From Mixophyes australis (lineage: Eukaryota; Chordata; Amphibia; Anura; Limnodynastidae), in NCBI GenBank assembly GCA_036250195.1, contig JAVHZZ010000004.1, positions 165,862,369-165,926,368 on the forward strand: DNA of 64,000 nucleotides, written 5' to 3'. Below, piece by piece: positions 23,284 to 34,327 of the stretch (positions are counted from its first letter, which is position 1; each line of letters opens with the position of its first letter). A program made the position numbers and the translations under genes. Below the pieces are notes generated by a model. It was not told the origin of the DNA and did not search any database. It was given only the letters and a program-made list of their open reading frames with translations.

Positions 23284-25372
23284 CAGGGGCGGACTGGGCC
23301 GGGAGGCAGGCGGACATGTGCCTCCCGGGCCGGTCGGCCACAGTACACTTTGGGCTGCCTGGTCAAAGGAGGGGGAGGCGCAACACCGACCCATCCATGA
23401 CCGCAACACTATATTGACTAATTACAGAGAGCCGAGGCATCCGCTTTCTGCTCACTGCAGTGACCTGACGTAATTTTTTCACATCAGGTCGCTGCAGTGG
23501 GCAGAGCGGGTGCACCGGCTCTCTGTAATTAGTCACTATAGTGTTGCGGTAACGGGTGGGTGTTGCTCTAGAACACAGGAAACGAGGAGCTGGCACGGAC
23601 GCAACACGGAAGAAGTGACAGATAGAAGGAAAAAAGAAGCTCAGGCAATTAATTAAGGGGGGATGGTGAGAAGGGGGGGCTGGAAAGAAGATGGGGCTGA
23701 TGACAGGGGGGCTGGAGACAAGAGGGGGCTGATAAGAAGGGGGAATGAATACAAGAGGGGGCTGATGAGAGTGGGGGATGAATGCAAGAGGGGGCTGATG
23801 AGAAGGGGGAATGAATACAAAAGGGGGCTGATGAGAAAGGGGGGCTGGAGACAAGAGGGGGCTGATGAGAAGGGGGAATGAATACAAGAGAAGGCTGATG
23901 AGAAGGGGGGGCTGGAGACAAGAGGATGCTGATGAGAAGGGGGGGCTGATGGGAAGGGAGAATGAATACAATAGGGGGCTGATGAGAAGAGGGGGCTGGA
24001 GACAAGAGGGGGCTGATTAGAAGGGGGAATGAATACAAGAGGGGCTGATGAGAGGTTGATGAGAAGGGTGGCTGGAGACAAGAGGGGGTTGGAGAAAAGG
24101 GGGGAATTTTTATAGTATGTACTATAAAAACATAAGAAACATAAAAAATGTGAGGAAAGTTGTAACCCATAATTTGATTGTGGGGGTGGTGTGGAAATAG
24201 ACATTTGTATAATATGGGAATGTTAATAATTTAATGTCGGGGCTGGTGAGGGGTGAAACTGGTCTGTTTGTTAAATGTGGAGGTTATTAATTTAATGTCT
24301 GGACTGAATGGGGGGGGCTATGTTTGTTAATTAAATGGGAATGTTATTAAATGCTATTAATTTATTGTAGGGGATTGGTTGGGAATAAGGTGGCTTTTGA
24401 TTTAATGTTGGGCTGGTTAGGGGGAAGGAGGAGTAATTATTAAATATGGGTGCTATTAATTTGATGTCGGGGATATATGGCGTAAAATAGACATTACACT
24501 TAAATACTATTGACTAAATTCTGGAGTTGATTGGGTGGAAGTAGTCCTATTTATTACACAGAAAAACCTACTGAATTAATGTCTGTCTGACTGTGGGGAG
24601 GGAGACCTAGATTCTTCACTCACTGCTCAGCTTTTCAGAAGGTGAATAATAACTCTTTTCTAAACAGGACCCAACATTTCAGAATTCAGCCAAGCAGCAA
24701 GCATAAGACCAGCAGGCAGAAGACACCGTCGATGTGTAACCACTGAGCGGCAGCATTTACTTCCACACGGGTATGTTGTGGAGGGAGGGCGAATACAGTG
24801 CAGGCAGCCTATGCAGTCCGCACATTGTCGGCGGCATTGCATACTACTCGATATGACCATGTCATCCATTGATAGAATATTGGTACTACAGCTTGTACAG
24901 TATTGTATCAATGGATGACGCTGCCGAATCCAGTAATATGGGATGGCTGTTTTTGCGCAGATGCATAGACTACCTGCACCACGTTTCTCTAATGACAGTG
25001 CTACAGGGCACCTCCCCTAGACTACGGGAGCCCTGTAGCAACAGAGGATTGAGTGTGAGTGTGATCACCACAGTATCGATGGGCCAGAGTGTCAGATTAT
25101 AATGAGATAAGTATATAAAAAAGTGAAGGAACATATAAAATAAAATGCAATATGCAGGTTTGTTTTTTGTTACATTATTTATTTTAATTATTTCAGATTT
25201 ACATTTAGAATAATAAAAGTACCGCTGTATTAAGCAAAACTAAAATAACCTCTTTTCTTTTTATTGATAAATATATATATTGTACCGCAAACAACCCTTT
25301 AAGGATAGGCTGCTACTTATGGGCCAGTGCTGTGTGCTTGGCCCCCGGGCTGATTCTGCCAACCAGCCCCTG
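23284..25372 (+). mobile_element. Non-autonomous hAT element with 8-bp duplication
   Basis: Starts CAGGGGCGGACTGGG and ends CCAACCAGCCCCTG, so the termini are inverted CAGGGGC-type ends. It is flanked by the perfect 8-bp duplication GCCATAGC (23276-23283 and 25373-25380), the hAT signature. No transposase frame was seen. It contains a purine-rich minisatellite. A diverged copy of its 3' portion is at 59515-59765. Confidence 0.85.
23655..24110. repeat. Purine-rich minisatellite
   Basis: Units built from GGGGGCTGATGAGAAGGGGGAATGAATACAAGA-like modules alternate with GGGGCTGGAGACAAGA modules. One strand is almost free of pyrimidines apart from CTG and AC. The reading frames across it are artefacts of the repeat. 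Confidence 0.9.
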
Positions 25373-25775
25373 GCCATAGCTCATCCAGAAACAGGAGAGG
25401 CAGCATTTTTCAGTGCAGAACGCACAATTGTAATAATAGGGCTGACAGTGTTTTTAGAAGTCTCCAGTGACATTCTACTGTGCCATTGCTCATACAGAAG
25501 CAGGATGGGTGGCAGCGTCCTTGTCACTCTCCAATCACATTGCCCCGTGCCTTTGCTCATACAGAAACAGGAGAGGTGGCAGTGTTCTTGTCACTCTCCA
25601 GTCTTCAGTCACATTGTTCTTGTCATTCTCCAGTCTTATTGCTGTTGGTCGCACAGAAACAGCGGTAGCAGTGGTCTTGTCACTCTCCAGTCTTCAGTCA
25701 CATTGTTCTTGTAACTGTCCAGTCTCAGTCATATTGGTACTAATCCCTCTACATCATGTGCTTAAGCATATGTTC

Positions 25776-26862
25776 AAGTGCACAGTGGTTTTAAGTCAGG
25801 GAAAAAAAAATATAAAATAACGCTTGTACCTTTTAAAGAAAAAAACAGCTCTTTTAAAGAAAAAAAAGGTTTCAAAAAACATAAAATTGCCAACATGCCA
25901 TTCTACTCAATATATTAACAAGCATACAAGCATCAGCTAGCTCCCTTCTCTCAGCTAGATCCTAGCACCTGCACTCTACTCTGTCATCATCCTCACCCAC
26001 ATCAGTGTGTACATCATCCTCACACAATACTAATTCCTCCCCCTGTACTTTGATGTAATTGCCGATAATGGCCTTCCCCGTGGAATTTGTAGTTCATTTT
26101 ACGACATCTCTACTATTAATTATCCTAAATATTATTCTCATTGTTTGCAAAGTGCTAGCCAGAGGACTACATTTTGGAGACACATGCAGATATAGTTGTA
26201 GTGGGTTTGTTTTACTTAAGGACAAACAGTTATTATACCCATTAATTCATACACCTGTATAATACAAACAACACACATGGAGCATTACTCCGCCATTGTA
26301 CAAACTTTTATAAACACCTCTATACCACTTTCATGTGGACTTGACATAGGAGGTGCTATTTAAATTAATTATCTTAAATTTTGTGTAATCACACATTTAA
26401 CCATAATACTTACATAGCATGTGTTGTACCTTGTTGTGTGCAGGGTATAAGAAGCCACATTATTAAATACAATAATGTATCTTCTACACTGGGATAAATA
26501 CATGTTCCAGATAAAACTCATAATTCGTATTTTGTTATTTGTAATAGAAAATTTACGCCATGCAATCTCCCTCCTAATTTCTGATAGGAGCTGCAGTTGA
26601 CCCTTCCCTCCATCTGTGCTGCAGATGCAGAACAGTCTGCTTGCCGCCCACTCTGTAGTGCACATAGTTTTTTGAAGCTCTGTGGGTTGCATTTTTGTCT
26701 GCACCATGGACATATTTGGGTGCAAGCCCCAAAATATGGTCCATCACTTGGAGCTCAGCCCACTAAAAGCTTGACCAGCACAAGTTTGCGAGTGAATGAG
26801 GCTTTTTAACATTCTCCTCACTGATTGGCTCACAGGACACATATGGACGTAGGTATGTAAGC
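25776..26862. other. No gene seen
   Basis: Unassigned DNA with short A-rich runs. No recognisable product. Confidence 0.4.
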
Positions 26863-26929
26863 ATGCGGTTCCCAAAGTGTGCGCCGTGGCGCTGTCACTG
26901 GGGTGCCACGGGCCAGCCCTAGAAAATAA

Positions 26930-27081
26930 AGCAAACAGAAACTTACCAATCCACGCGGCGCTAGGACCCAGCAGCCTCCTCTCTCCCGCAGCTGTCACTG
27001 AATATCGACGTCAGTGACAGCTGCGTGAAAGAGGAGGCTGCAGGGTCCTAGCGCCGCGCGGATTGGTAAGTTTCTGTTTGC
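26930..27081. repeat. Long inverted repeat in MITE
   Basis: GCAAACAGAAACTTACCAAT at the left is mirrored by ATTGGTAAGTTTCTGTTTGC at the right. The arms continue through GCGGCGCTAGGACCC and CAGCTGTCACTG to a short spacer near 27001-27010. The arms are about 70 bases and nearly perfect. Confidence 0.9.
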
Positions 27082-27099
27082 TTTCTTTTTTTCTATAGC

Positions 27100-27640
27100 T
27101 GGCGCGGGCAGGGGAGGAGGACAGAGGGCAGAGGAAGGGGACAGATGGCAGAGGAGGGGGAGAGAGAGCAGAGGAGGAGGGCAGATGGCAGAGGAGGGGG
27201 ACAGAGAGCAGAGGAGGAGGGCAGATGGCAGAGGAGGGGGACAGAGAGCAGAGGAGGAGGGAAGATGGCAGAGGAGGGGGACAGATGGCAGAGGAGGGGG
27301 ACAGAGGAGGGGGACAGAGAGCAGAGGAGGAGGGCAGATGGCAGAGGAGGAGGGCAGATGGCAGAGGAGGAGGACAGAGAGCAGAGGAGGGTGACAGTGT
27401 GAGAGAGGGCAGAGGAGGGTGACAGCATGAGAGAGGGCAGAGGAGGGTGACAGCGTGAGAGAGGGCAGAGGAGAGGGCAGAGGGGGCAACGTGAGAGAGG
27501 GCAGTGTGCCTGGATGCAGAGGGGGCAGTGTGCCTGGATGCAGAGGGGGCAGTGTGCCTGGTTGAAGAGGGGGCAGTGTGCCTGAATGCAGAGGGGGCAG
27601 AGTGTCTGGATGCAGAGGGGCATTTTTGCATACAACTAAA
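27100..27640. repeat. GCAGAGGAGG minisatellite
   Basis: Modules GGCAGAGGAGGGGGACAGA and GCAGAGGAGGAGGGCAGAT repeat, then a related unit with TGTGCCTGGATGCAGAGGGG repeats about five times near 27505-27625. Confidence 0.9.
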
Positions 27641-28353
27641 TAAGTATTTCTGTCGTGACCTAAATACTTATTACAATTTTTTGACCCAACTACTTCTAAA
27701 ACAGAACTGCTCAGTAATTATTTTGGAGGGGTGCCTTGAAAAAATTTGGAGACTCTAAGGGTGCCGCGAACTGCAAAAGTTTGGGAACCACTGATGTAAG
27801 CTATGGTTCTCTTCAACACCATAGCTAAAATTTTCTTAATTTCATTTGTCCATACTGGGGTACATGTCATCTCCTATTTGATGATGACAGGGGGGTTATA
27901 CAACGTCATTAGGAGCATAGGTTGATATGTGTGAAGGAGGGCAGAGGAGGGGGGCTGATATATGTGACTGAGGGAATTTTGATGTGATGGGGGGATAGCT
28001 ACAGAGTGGAGGTAAGGAAAATAGCTGCAGGGGGGATGGATGCAGGGTGGGAGGTAAGGAAAATGGCTGTAGGGGGGGTTAAAGAAAATGGCTGCAGCAG
28101 GGGTTTAGGAAAATGGCTGCAGGGGTTATTAAAAAAAATAGAGCAGCTTTGGAGGGCATAATCTCATGATTGTGTGGTGGTCACATGGATGCTCTCTGTG
28201 GTCTCAGCAATCACTAGAATACTAAATATTAGTGAGATGGGGCTGGTAGATGTTTGTATTTGATTGACCACAAATATTTAGATATTGCTTATATATGCCT
28301 GTACAATGGGGTACTTTTAGCTGGGCATAATGGAGTGTTTTGTTTTAACTAAA

Positions 28354-28632
28354 GGGCCTAATCATTCAGGGTTTGTTAACATTTTGCATTACAATACATT
28401 TTTGCATTTTCAAAACAGGACACCAACTTTCCAGAAGCCAGCGAGAGGATAACAAAATTGCAAGAGAGAAGAGCAAGAACAGGTAAGAGACAATGGCACA
28501 ATCTGTCTAAATTTGAATGCTAGAGAACACACCTGAACATTCATATTCAGGAGTGTTCCTATACACTTATATATTCGGTGGGGGCGCTGCGGCCGTATTA
28601 GCCTAGGGCGGCCAGAACCCTTAATCAGGCCC
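28354..28632 (+). repeat. Dispersed repeat R1, copy B
   Basis: Matches 17056-17354 over its length with indels. It begins GGGCCTAATCATT and ends AATCAGGCCC. Confidence 0.65.
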
Positions 28633-29018
28633 CGTGTGTGTGTGTATGTGGCCACTGTCTGTGTGTATTGTGTGTGTGTGTGAGGGGCCACTGTGTGCAT
28701 GTATTATTTGTGTGTGTGTGTGTGTGTGTGTGTGTGGGGCCACTGTGTGCGTGTATTATGTGTGTGTGAGGGGCCACTGCGTGCGTGTATTATGTGTGTG
28801 TGTGTATTATGTGTGTGTGTGTGAGGGGCCACTGCATGCGTGTATTATGTGTGTGTGTGTGTGTGTGTATGAGGGGCCACTGCATGTGTGTATTATGTGT
28901 GTGTGTGAGGGGCCACTGCGTGCGTGTACTATGTGTGTGTGTGTCTGAGGGGTCACTGCATGCGTGTATTATGTGTGTGCGAGGGGCCACTGTGTGTGTG
29001 AAGGGGGGGGGGGGGGGG
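28633..29018. repeat. TG-rich minisatellite ending in poly-G
   Basis: Units of GAGGGGCCACTGCGTGCGTG plus TATTATG and a (TG)n stretch repeat about eight times, followed by an uninterrupted G run near 29001-29018. The protein frames over it are repeat artefacts. Confidence 0.93.
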
Positions 29019-29458
29019 CAAACCGATATCTTGCCTAGGGCCCCATGAGTTGTAAATCCGGCTCTGCTTTTATGTCAGCAAGTGATAATACATTGACAAG
29101 TCAGGAAATTCAAATAATTACAAATTAAATGACATAGTAACTTAAAAACGTTATAAAAAACACCATACAGTCAGGTAGGCACTATGCATTATAGATAAAC
29201 CACTATCAAGGATAAATCACATTTAAAATGGCTGCATATGTAACGTTGCCACAAAGGTACAAAATGGTAATTTGCACTTTATGAACATCATAAATCCATC
29301 TATTTTCTGGTGCTGTAAAAGTGACCCTGTAAATATATATATATATATATTAGCAAATGTCGTGCAAAGCAGCTTCCAACTTTTATGACCAGAGTGAAAT
29401 AAATGTAATGGACTAAAACCTATGTTATTTTAATGTTTCTCACTTTTTCACTATATGA

Positions 29459-29974
29459 GCTATATATGTCAAGGAACTGTTCCACAATAGAGATGAGGAT
29501 GAGGAAGGAGATGAAGCTCAAGAGAGTGCAGTATCACCATCTCCTTGGAACCAAATTGTCAGTCAGACATTAATGGACATGCAAGCGACCAGCAGCCGTG
29601 TACAAACTACATTAACTGACTTATGTCTCCATGTAAAGGAGATGAAGGAGTGTTTGATGAAAATGCTGCAAACATTTGAGGGGTTTTGTGCCACTATGTC
29701 ATATAACTTTGGCCAACAGAGGCCCTTCCCACCAAGCCCTGTGGCAACTGTTGTTTCCGGGGAGCCTGTGCATGCAGAGTCGGAGGATGTAACACCTACT
29801 TCAGAGGTTGTCCAATCCCCTGCTCTGGTCCTTCGGAGGAAGTTGCACTCCTGCATTTCCGATATTGGACAAGGTGGTAAAATAGTAAAAAAAAAACACA
29901 TGAAGTGTGCCCTTAAACTTTCTCTGTGTGTATCACCATTTGGATTGTTTACTTCACTAAATACACTGTTATAA
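29459..29974 (+). CDS. Exon-like ORF, C-terminal part of an unknown (possibly transposon) protein
   Basis: An open frame of about 171 codons, with a methionine at 29573 but coding-like sequence already upstream (acidic RDEDEEGDEAQE). A pyrimidine-rich stretch ending in CAAG precedes it, as at a splice acceptor. The middle, around LHVKEMKECLMKMLQTFEGF, looks helical. The overall make-up, acidic then helical then Ser/Pro-rich, resembles the C-terminal half of Myb-like proteins carried by Harbinger transposons. I do not recognise a specific gene. It could be chance. Confidence 0.3.
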   Translation, partial: AIYVKELFHNRDEDEEGDEAQESAVSPSPWNQIVSQTLMDMQATSSRVQTTLTDLCLHVKEMKECLMKMLQTFEGFCATMSYNFGQQRPFPPSPVATVVSGEPVHAESEDVTPTSEVVQSPALVLRRKLHSCISDIGQGGKIVKKKHMKCALKLSLCVSPFGLFTSLNTLL

Positions 29975-30482
29975 AAAATAGCTGGTTTCCTTTTTAACTT
30001 CTATTATTATTGTAAGCATAGAATATGCCTTGAATTCAGCATAGTTCTGTCATTCTGAAGGGCAAGCATTGATGTTGTCTTCCTCCAGAATCAACTTGCG
30101 GCTCTTTGTGAGTAAGATGGGAGAGGTGGTTAGTTACCTTAGCATTGAAGATTTTTCCGGGCTCTTTGAAATGTCACATTATAAACAAAAATACCTACGA
30201 ATAGTGGTGAAATGTACATTTTTCAGGATCTGTATTAAGGATGAGCGGGCTCGGATTCCGCTAATCCGAGCCCACCCGAACAGTGCGGATCCGACGGGAT
30301 CCGAGCACTGTTCGGGAACTTCCGGGCGCCAAACGAAGCCAAACCGAGGCTATGACATCCAAGTCTCGCGTCGGATCTCGCGAGACTCGGATGTCATAAA
30401 TACTCACCTTGCAGCTGCCATCTTCATTTCGCCTGACATCAGGGAAGAGGGAGGGTGTATAGTGTAGTGGTGCTCTTTACTT

Positions 30483-30725
30483 GTGTCTAGTGCTCTGTCC
30501 TTTCTGAGTCCAGTGGTGCATCAGTCCAGTGCTCTGACCTTGCTGAGTCCAGTGGTGCATCGGTCCAGTTCTCTGTCCTTGCTGAGTCCAGTGGTGCATC
30601 AGTCCAGTGCTCTGTCCTTGCTGAGTCCAGTGGTGCATCAGTCCAGTGCTCTGTCCTTGCTGAGTCCAGTGGTGCTTTTGTCCTGTGCTCTGTGCTGCTG
30701 AGTACAGTGGTGCTTTTGTCCTGTG
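30483..30725. repeat. 39-bp tandem array in hAT element
   Basis: About six copies of a unit reading GTCCAGTGCTCTGTCCTTGC and then TGAGTCCAGTGGTGCATCA. Confidence 0.93.
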
Positions 30726-30869
30726 CTTTGTTCTGCTAAGTGCATAGTTATTTTAAAAGTATTAAAAAATCTTCAAAAAAATTTAAAAAAATAATAAAAA
30801 AAAAAATTATACAAAAATCATTTAAAAAAATAAAATAAAAAAATTCAAAAAAGTCTAAAAAAAAATTCT

Positions 30870-31085
30870 TGCAGTCCAGAAACATTAATACTGCAATCTA
30901 TTAAAAATCGTTCACTGTTCTTTCTTGCAGTCCAGAAACATTAATATACTGCAATCTATTAAAAATTGTTCACTGTTCTTTCTTGTAGTCCAGAAACATT
31001 AATATACTGCAATCTATTAAAAATTGTTCACTGTTCTTGCAGTCCAGAAACATTAGTACTGCAATCTATAAAAAATTGTTCACTG
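30870..31085. repeat. 55-60-bp tandem array in hAT element
   Basis: Four copies of a unit with TTGCAGTCCAGAAACATTAA, TACTGCAATCTATTAAAAAT and GTTCACTGTTC. It follows an A-rich stretch at 30760-30860. Confidence 0.93.
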
Positions 31086-31139
31086 TTCCAGCAGTATTTA
31101 AAAAATAGTACTGTAATACAACGTGTGCTGCATATAAGG

Positions 31140-32540
31140 GAGTACCAAAATTTGGAGGATAAAGTAGGGAAAGATCAAGACCCACTTCCTTCTAATGCTG
31201 AACCTGCTGCCACTAGTCATAACATAGACGATGAAATGCCCTCAACGTCGTCTGCCAAGGCCGATGCCCAATCTCCTAGTAGAGGGCATGTAAAATCCAA
31301 AAACCCAAAGGTCTCAAAAATTACCAAAAAAAGAAAATTAAAAACATCTGAGGAGAAACGAAAACTTGTCAATATGCCATTTACGACACGGAGTGGCAAG
31401 CAACGGCTTAGGCCCTGGCCCGTGTTCAGGACTAGTGGTTCAGCTTCACCTAAGGATCTAAGCCCTCCTCCTCCCGCCCTCTAGAAAATTTAAGAGAGTT
31501 AAGCTGTCATCAAAAACACAGCAAACAACTCTGCCTTCTAAAGACATGGCATCACAAATCCCCAAGGCGAGTCCAAATGTGTTGGTGGTTGCGAAGCCTG
31601 ACCTTCCCATCACTGTACGGGAAGAGATGACTCCATCCACCATTTGCAGCACACCCTCTGCATATGCTGGAAGGATCACCCACAGTGTAGATCCAGATTT
31701 GGATAATCAAGGTGTCAATGTTGTACACCGGGAGGAGGATATTGATGTAGCTGGCGCTGTGGAGGAACTTGATGAGGAGGATGCTGATGTGGTTATCTTA
31801 AATGAGGCACCAGGGGGGGAATCAGTTGTTGTCCATGGGATGAAAAAGCCCATCGTCATGCCTGGACAGAAGACCAAGAAATGCACCTCTTCGGTCTGGA
31901 GTTATTTTTATCCCAATCCGGACAACAAATGTATGGCCATATGTAGCTTATGTAAAGCTCAAATAAGCAGGGGTAAGGATCATGGCCACCTAGGGACATC
32001 CTTCCTTATACGTCACCTGAATAACCTTTATAGTTCAGTGATTAGTTCAGGAACTGAGGCTAGGACCGTCATCAGTTAAGGGACACCTAAATCCCTTGGT
32101 CCTGTTGGATACACACCACCAACACCCTCCTCGTCAACTTCCTCCACAATCACCATCAGATTTAGTCCTGCAGGCCATGTCACCAGCCAGACTGAGTCCT
32201 CTTCAATCCGGGATTCATCCGAGGAATCCTGCAGCGGTACGCCTACTACTGCCACTGCTGCTGTTGCTGCTGGTAGTCGGTCATCTTCCCAGAGGGGAAG
32301 TCGTAAGAACGCTACATCTTTTACCAAACAGTTGACCGTCCAACAGTCGTTTGCCATGAGCACAAAGTACGACAGTAGTCACCCTATTGCAAAGCGGATA
32401 ACTGCGGCTGTAACTGCTATGTTGGTGTTAGACGTACGTCCGGTATCCGCCATCAGTGGAGTGGGATTTAGACGGTTGATGGAGGTATTGTGTCCTCGGT
32501 ACCAAATTGGGTACCGGGTCCACTCCACTACGCAGTCCAG
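31140..32540 (+). pseudogene. hAT transposase N-terminal remnant with BED zinc finger
   Basis: A Ser/Lys-rich N-terminal stretch (31140-31484) stops and is continued after a frame change by a frame reading to 32079. That frame holds a BED finger: VWSYFYPNP, CSLCKAQISRGKD, GTSFLIRHL. The last expected zinc-ligand histidine appears as tyrosine (HLNNLY). After another break, QLTVQQSFAMSTKYDSSHP and ITAAVTAMLVLDVRPVSAI mark the start of the hAT catalytic region, ending near GFRRLMEVLCPRYQ. The remaining catalytic core and the hAT dimerisation domain are missing. The normal role is binding of transposon ends and cut-and-paste. This copy cannot make it. Confidence 0.85.
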
Positions 32541-32935
32541 ATAGCTGCGTATCAGATATTAAACTACGTTCACTGTTGCTGCCAAATAAAAAAATAATGA
32601 AAATGCCCTGTCATCATCGAAAACAAGAGGTAGTGACGTGCTAGAACTCCACCCTCTATATGCTGCAGAGAATGTAGGAACAGCCATCTGTGCAGTGGAA
32701 TTCAGACCAGTTGGAGGAGGTATTGTGGCCCCGGTACCAAATTGGGTACCGGGGCCACTCCACTACGCAGTCCAGAAAGCTTTGTATCAAATATTAAAGT
32801 AATTAAATTACGTTCACTGTTGCTGCCAAAAAAATAAATAATGAAAATGCCCTGTCATCAACGAAAACAAGAGGTAGTGACGCGCTAGAACTCCACCCTC
32901 TATATGCTGCAGAGGATGGAGGAGCAGAAAAAGGC
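32484..32935. repeat. About 236-bp tandem duplication in hAT element
   Basis: The segment from GGTATTGTGTCC (32484) to about 32690 recurs from GGTATTGTGGCC (32720) to about 32935. Both copies include the palindrome CGGTACCAAATTGGGTACCG. The duplication involves the 3' edge of the truncated transposase. Confidence 0.88.
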
Positions 32936-33326
32936 CATTCAAGCCTACACAGCCACCTACGATGGGCCACGTGTTGTGCCGCCCACTTGTGTCGCTTAGC
33001 TTAGACATCCAGCTACCTCGGTGCAACGTTTTGGACTAAAAACAATATTGTGAGGTGTGAGGTGTTCAGAATAGACTGGAAATTAGTGGAAATGATTGTT
33101 ATTGAATGTTATTGAGGTTTATAATAGCGTAGAAGTGAAACAAAAAACTGTATTTTAGCACTTTTTATGCTTTTTTAAAAATAAATCAGAACCCAAAACC
33201 CTAAATCAGAACCAAAACCTTTTGTCAGGTGTTCTGGCAAAACAAATCGGAACCCAAAACCTCAAGCTAATCAGAACCCAAAACCCAAAACCCTAAAAGT
33301 GGCCGGTGCACACCCCTAATCTGTAT

Positions 33327-34327
33327 GGGGAAAATAAAAACTAGACTTAATATATTTTATATAATAATATTTCATTGCCAAAGTTTTTTTTACAAAAAAA
33401 TTGCTACTGATTTCTGTATGTTTCTACTGACACGCATGAATGAAAATTTTTCCTACCTCTTTAACAATGGCTGCAAGTCACAATAATGAAACAAAATAAC
33501 ACAATTAGTGTCCCTTTTAGATAGTGTTGTTTGATTACATGACTGTGCAGATGAATTGGCAATCATCCCATTAGATTGTGAGAGGCCATACCATGTTTGG
33601 TCATCATTATCATACATCAGTTACATCTGCCCTGTAGTGAGGGCAAACGATACGACTAAAAACAAGCGTACTGATGACAAACACAGGACTTGAATCAGCT
33701 GCATCTGCATTGGAATGTCCCTTCTGTATCTGGACAACGTTAGTCCACTCTTTCCCTCCCCGATTTGCATCTTAAGTTGTAGACGTAGTAAGTGTCATTC
33801 GCATTCAGACATGAATTGCGAACAAATGCGCTCATTGGCGTAATGTTTGTTCCTGGGCATGCAAGTGTGGAATCACGTATGATGCACTATGCAAAAGGAT
33901 GTACGTCCGAATATGTATCAGGCTACAAGGTGGAATTCAAATCCCCCCCAATATGTCGTGGAGTTCCTCCGTTCCAGTTGTGAAGGCACTCCGTGGCTAT
34001 GTAACTTCATTGATTTTTCTTTACACCCTTTGCTGGAAAATCAATTCTTGTAGTATAGAACCTGAAAATGAGCGCACCCAGGCATAGTCGTAATGTCTGT
34101 GGCTCATTACAGAGAATTAAATTCCACCCTGAAATATGTCTATAATAAAGAAAGAGTCCATAAATTAACCAAAATATATGGACCTGTATATATGCATTTT
34201 GAACAATTCTAACCTAATTAAAATATTTTGCTCTAAAAAACATTCCAGTGCTTCCTCATCCATTCTCAATTCTAATACACGTCTCCAACCAAAAGCTTAT
34301 CACCACACATTCACCACCACTACACTA
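33327..34327. other. No gene seen
   Basis: AT-rich DNA with an unassigned, possibly repeat-derived stretch at about 33640-33960. Confidence 0.4.

Larger units (their letters stand above)
22742..25775 (+). mobile_element. hAT-related element, 5' end retained, interrupted
   Basis: The start TAAAGATACTCAGGCTCGG resembles the 5' end of the hAT element at 30236 (TAAGGATGAGCGGGCTCGG), and both continue into a short GC-rich promoter-like stretch with paired CTCGG-type motifs. The following DNA is made of diverged repeats of a unit containing AACAGGAGAGGTGGCAGTGTT and CTCCAGT, at 22950-23283 and again at 25380-25735. The block is split by the element at 23284-25372. No 3' terminus or transposase was found, so the right limit is approximate. 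Confidence 0.5.
26863..27793. mobile_element. hAT-type MITE (Charlie-like ends) with 8-bp duplication
   Basis: Ends ATGCGGTTCCCAAA and TTTGGGAACCACTG form inverted termini of the GTGGTTCCCAAA type. The perfect 8-bp duplication ATGTAAGC flanks them (26855-26862 and 27794-27801). The interior holds a long inverted repeat and a purine minisatellite, and no gene. Confidence 0.9.
30236..33318 (+). mobile_element. hAT element with BED-finger transposase remnant
   Basis: A 3083-bp element flanked by the perfect 8-bp duplication ATCTGTAT (30228-30235 and 33319-33326). Ends TAAGGATGAGC and the inverted GCACACCCCTA share a TARGGRTGNGC-type terminus. It begins with a GC-rich promoter-like stretch full of CTCGG/CCGAG palindromes. 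It then has three different tandem arrays, the transposase N-terminus with a BED finger, the start of the catalytic region, and a duplicated 3' segment. Most of the catalytic and dimerisation regions are absent, so it needs outside transposase. Confidence 0.93.

Noticed and set aside
23363..24204. Pro/Ser/His-rich frames up to 200 codons
   Set aside because: They are translations of the purine minisatellite on its pyrimidine strand, and similar frames exist in all phases.
26995..27635. Frames up to 206 codons rich in Pro, Leu, Ser
   Set aside because: Artefact of the GCAGAGGAGG minisatellite inside a MITE.
28634..29048. Cys/Val-rich frames
   Set aside because: Artefact of the TG-rich minisatellite.
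30483..31085. CRISPR-like array
   Set aside because: The units are head-to-tail tandem repeats without unique spacers, inside a eukaryotic hAT element.
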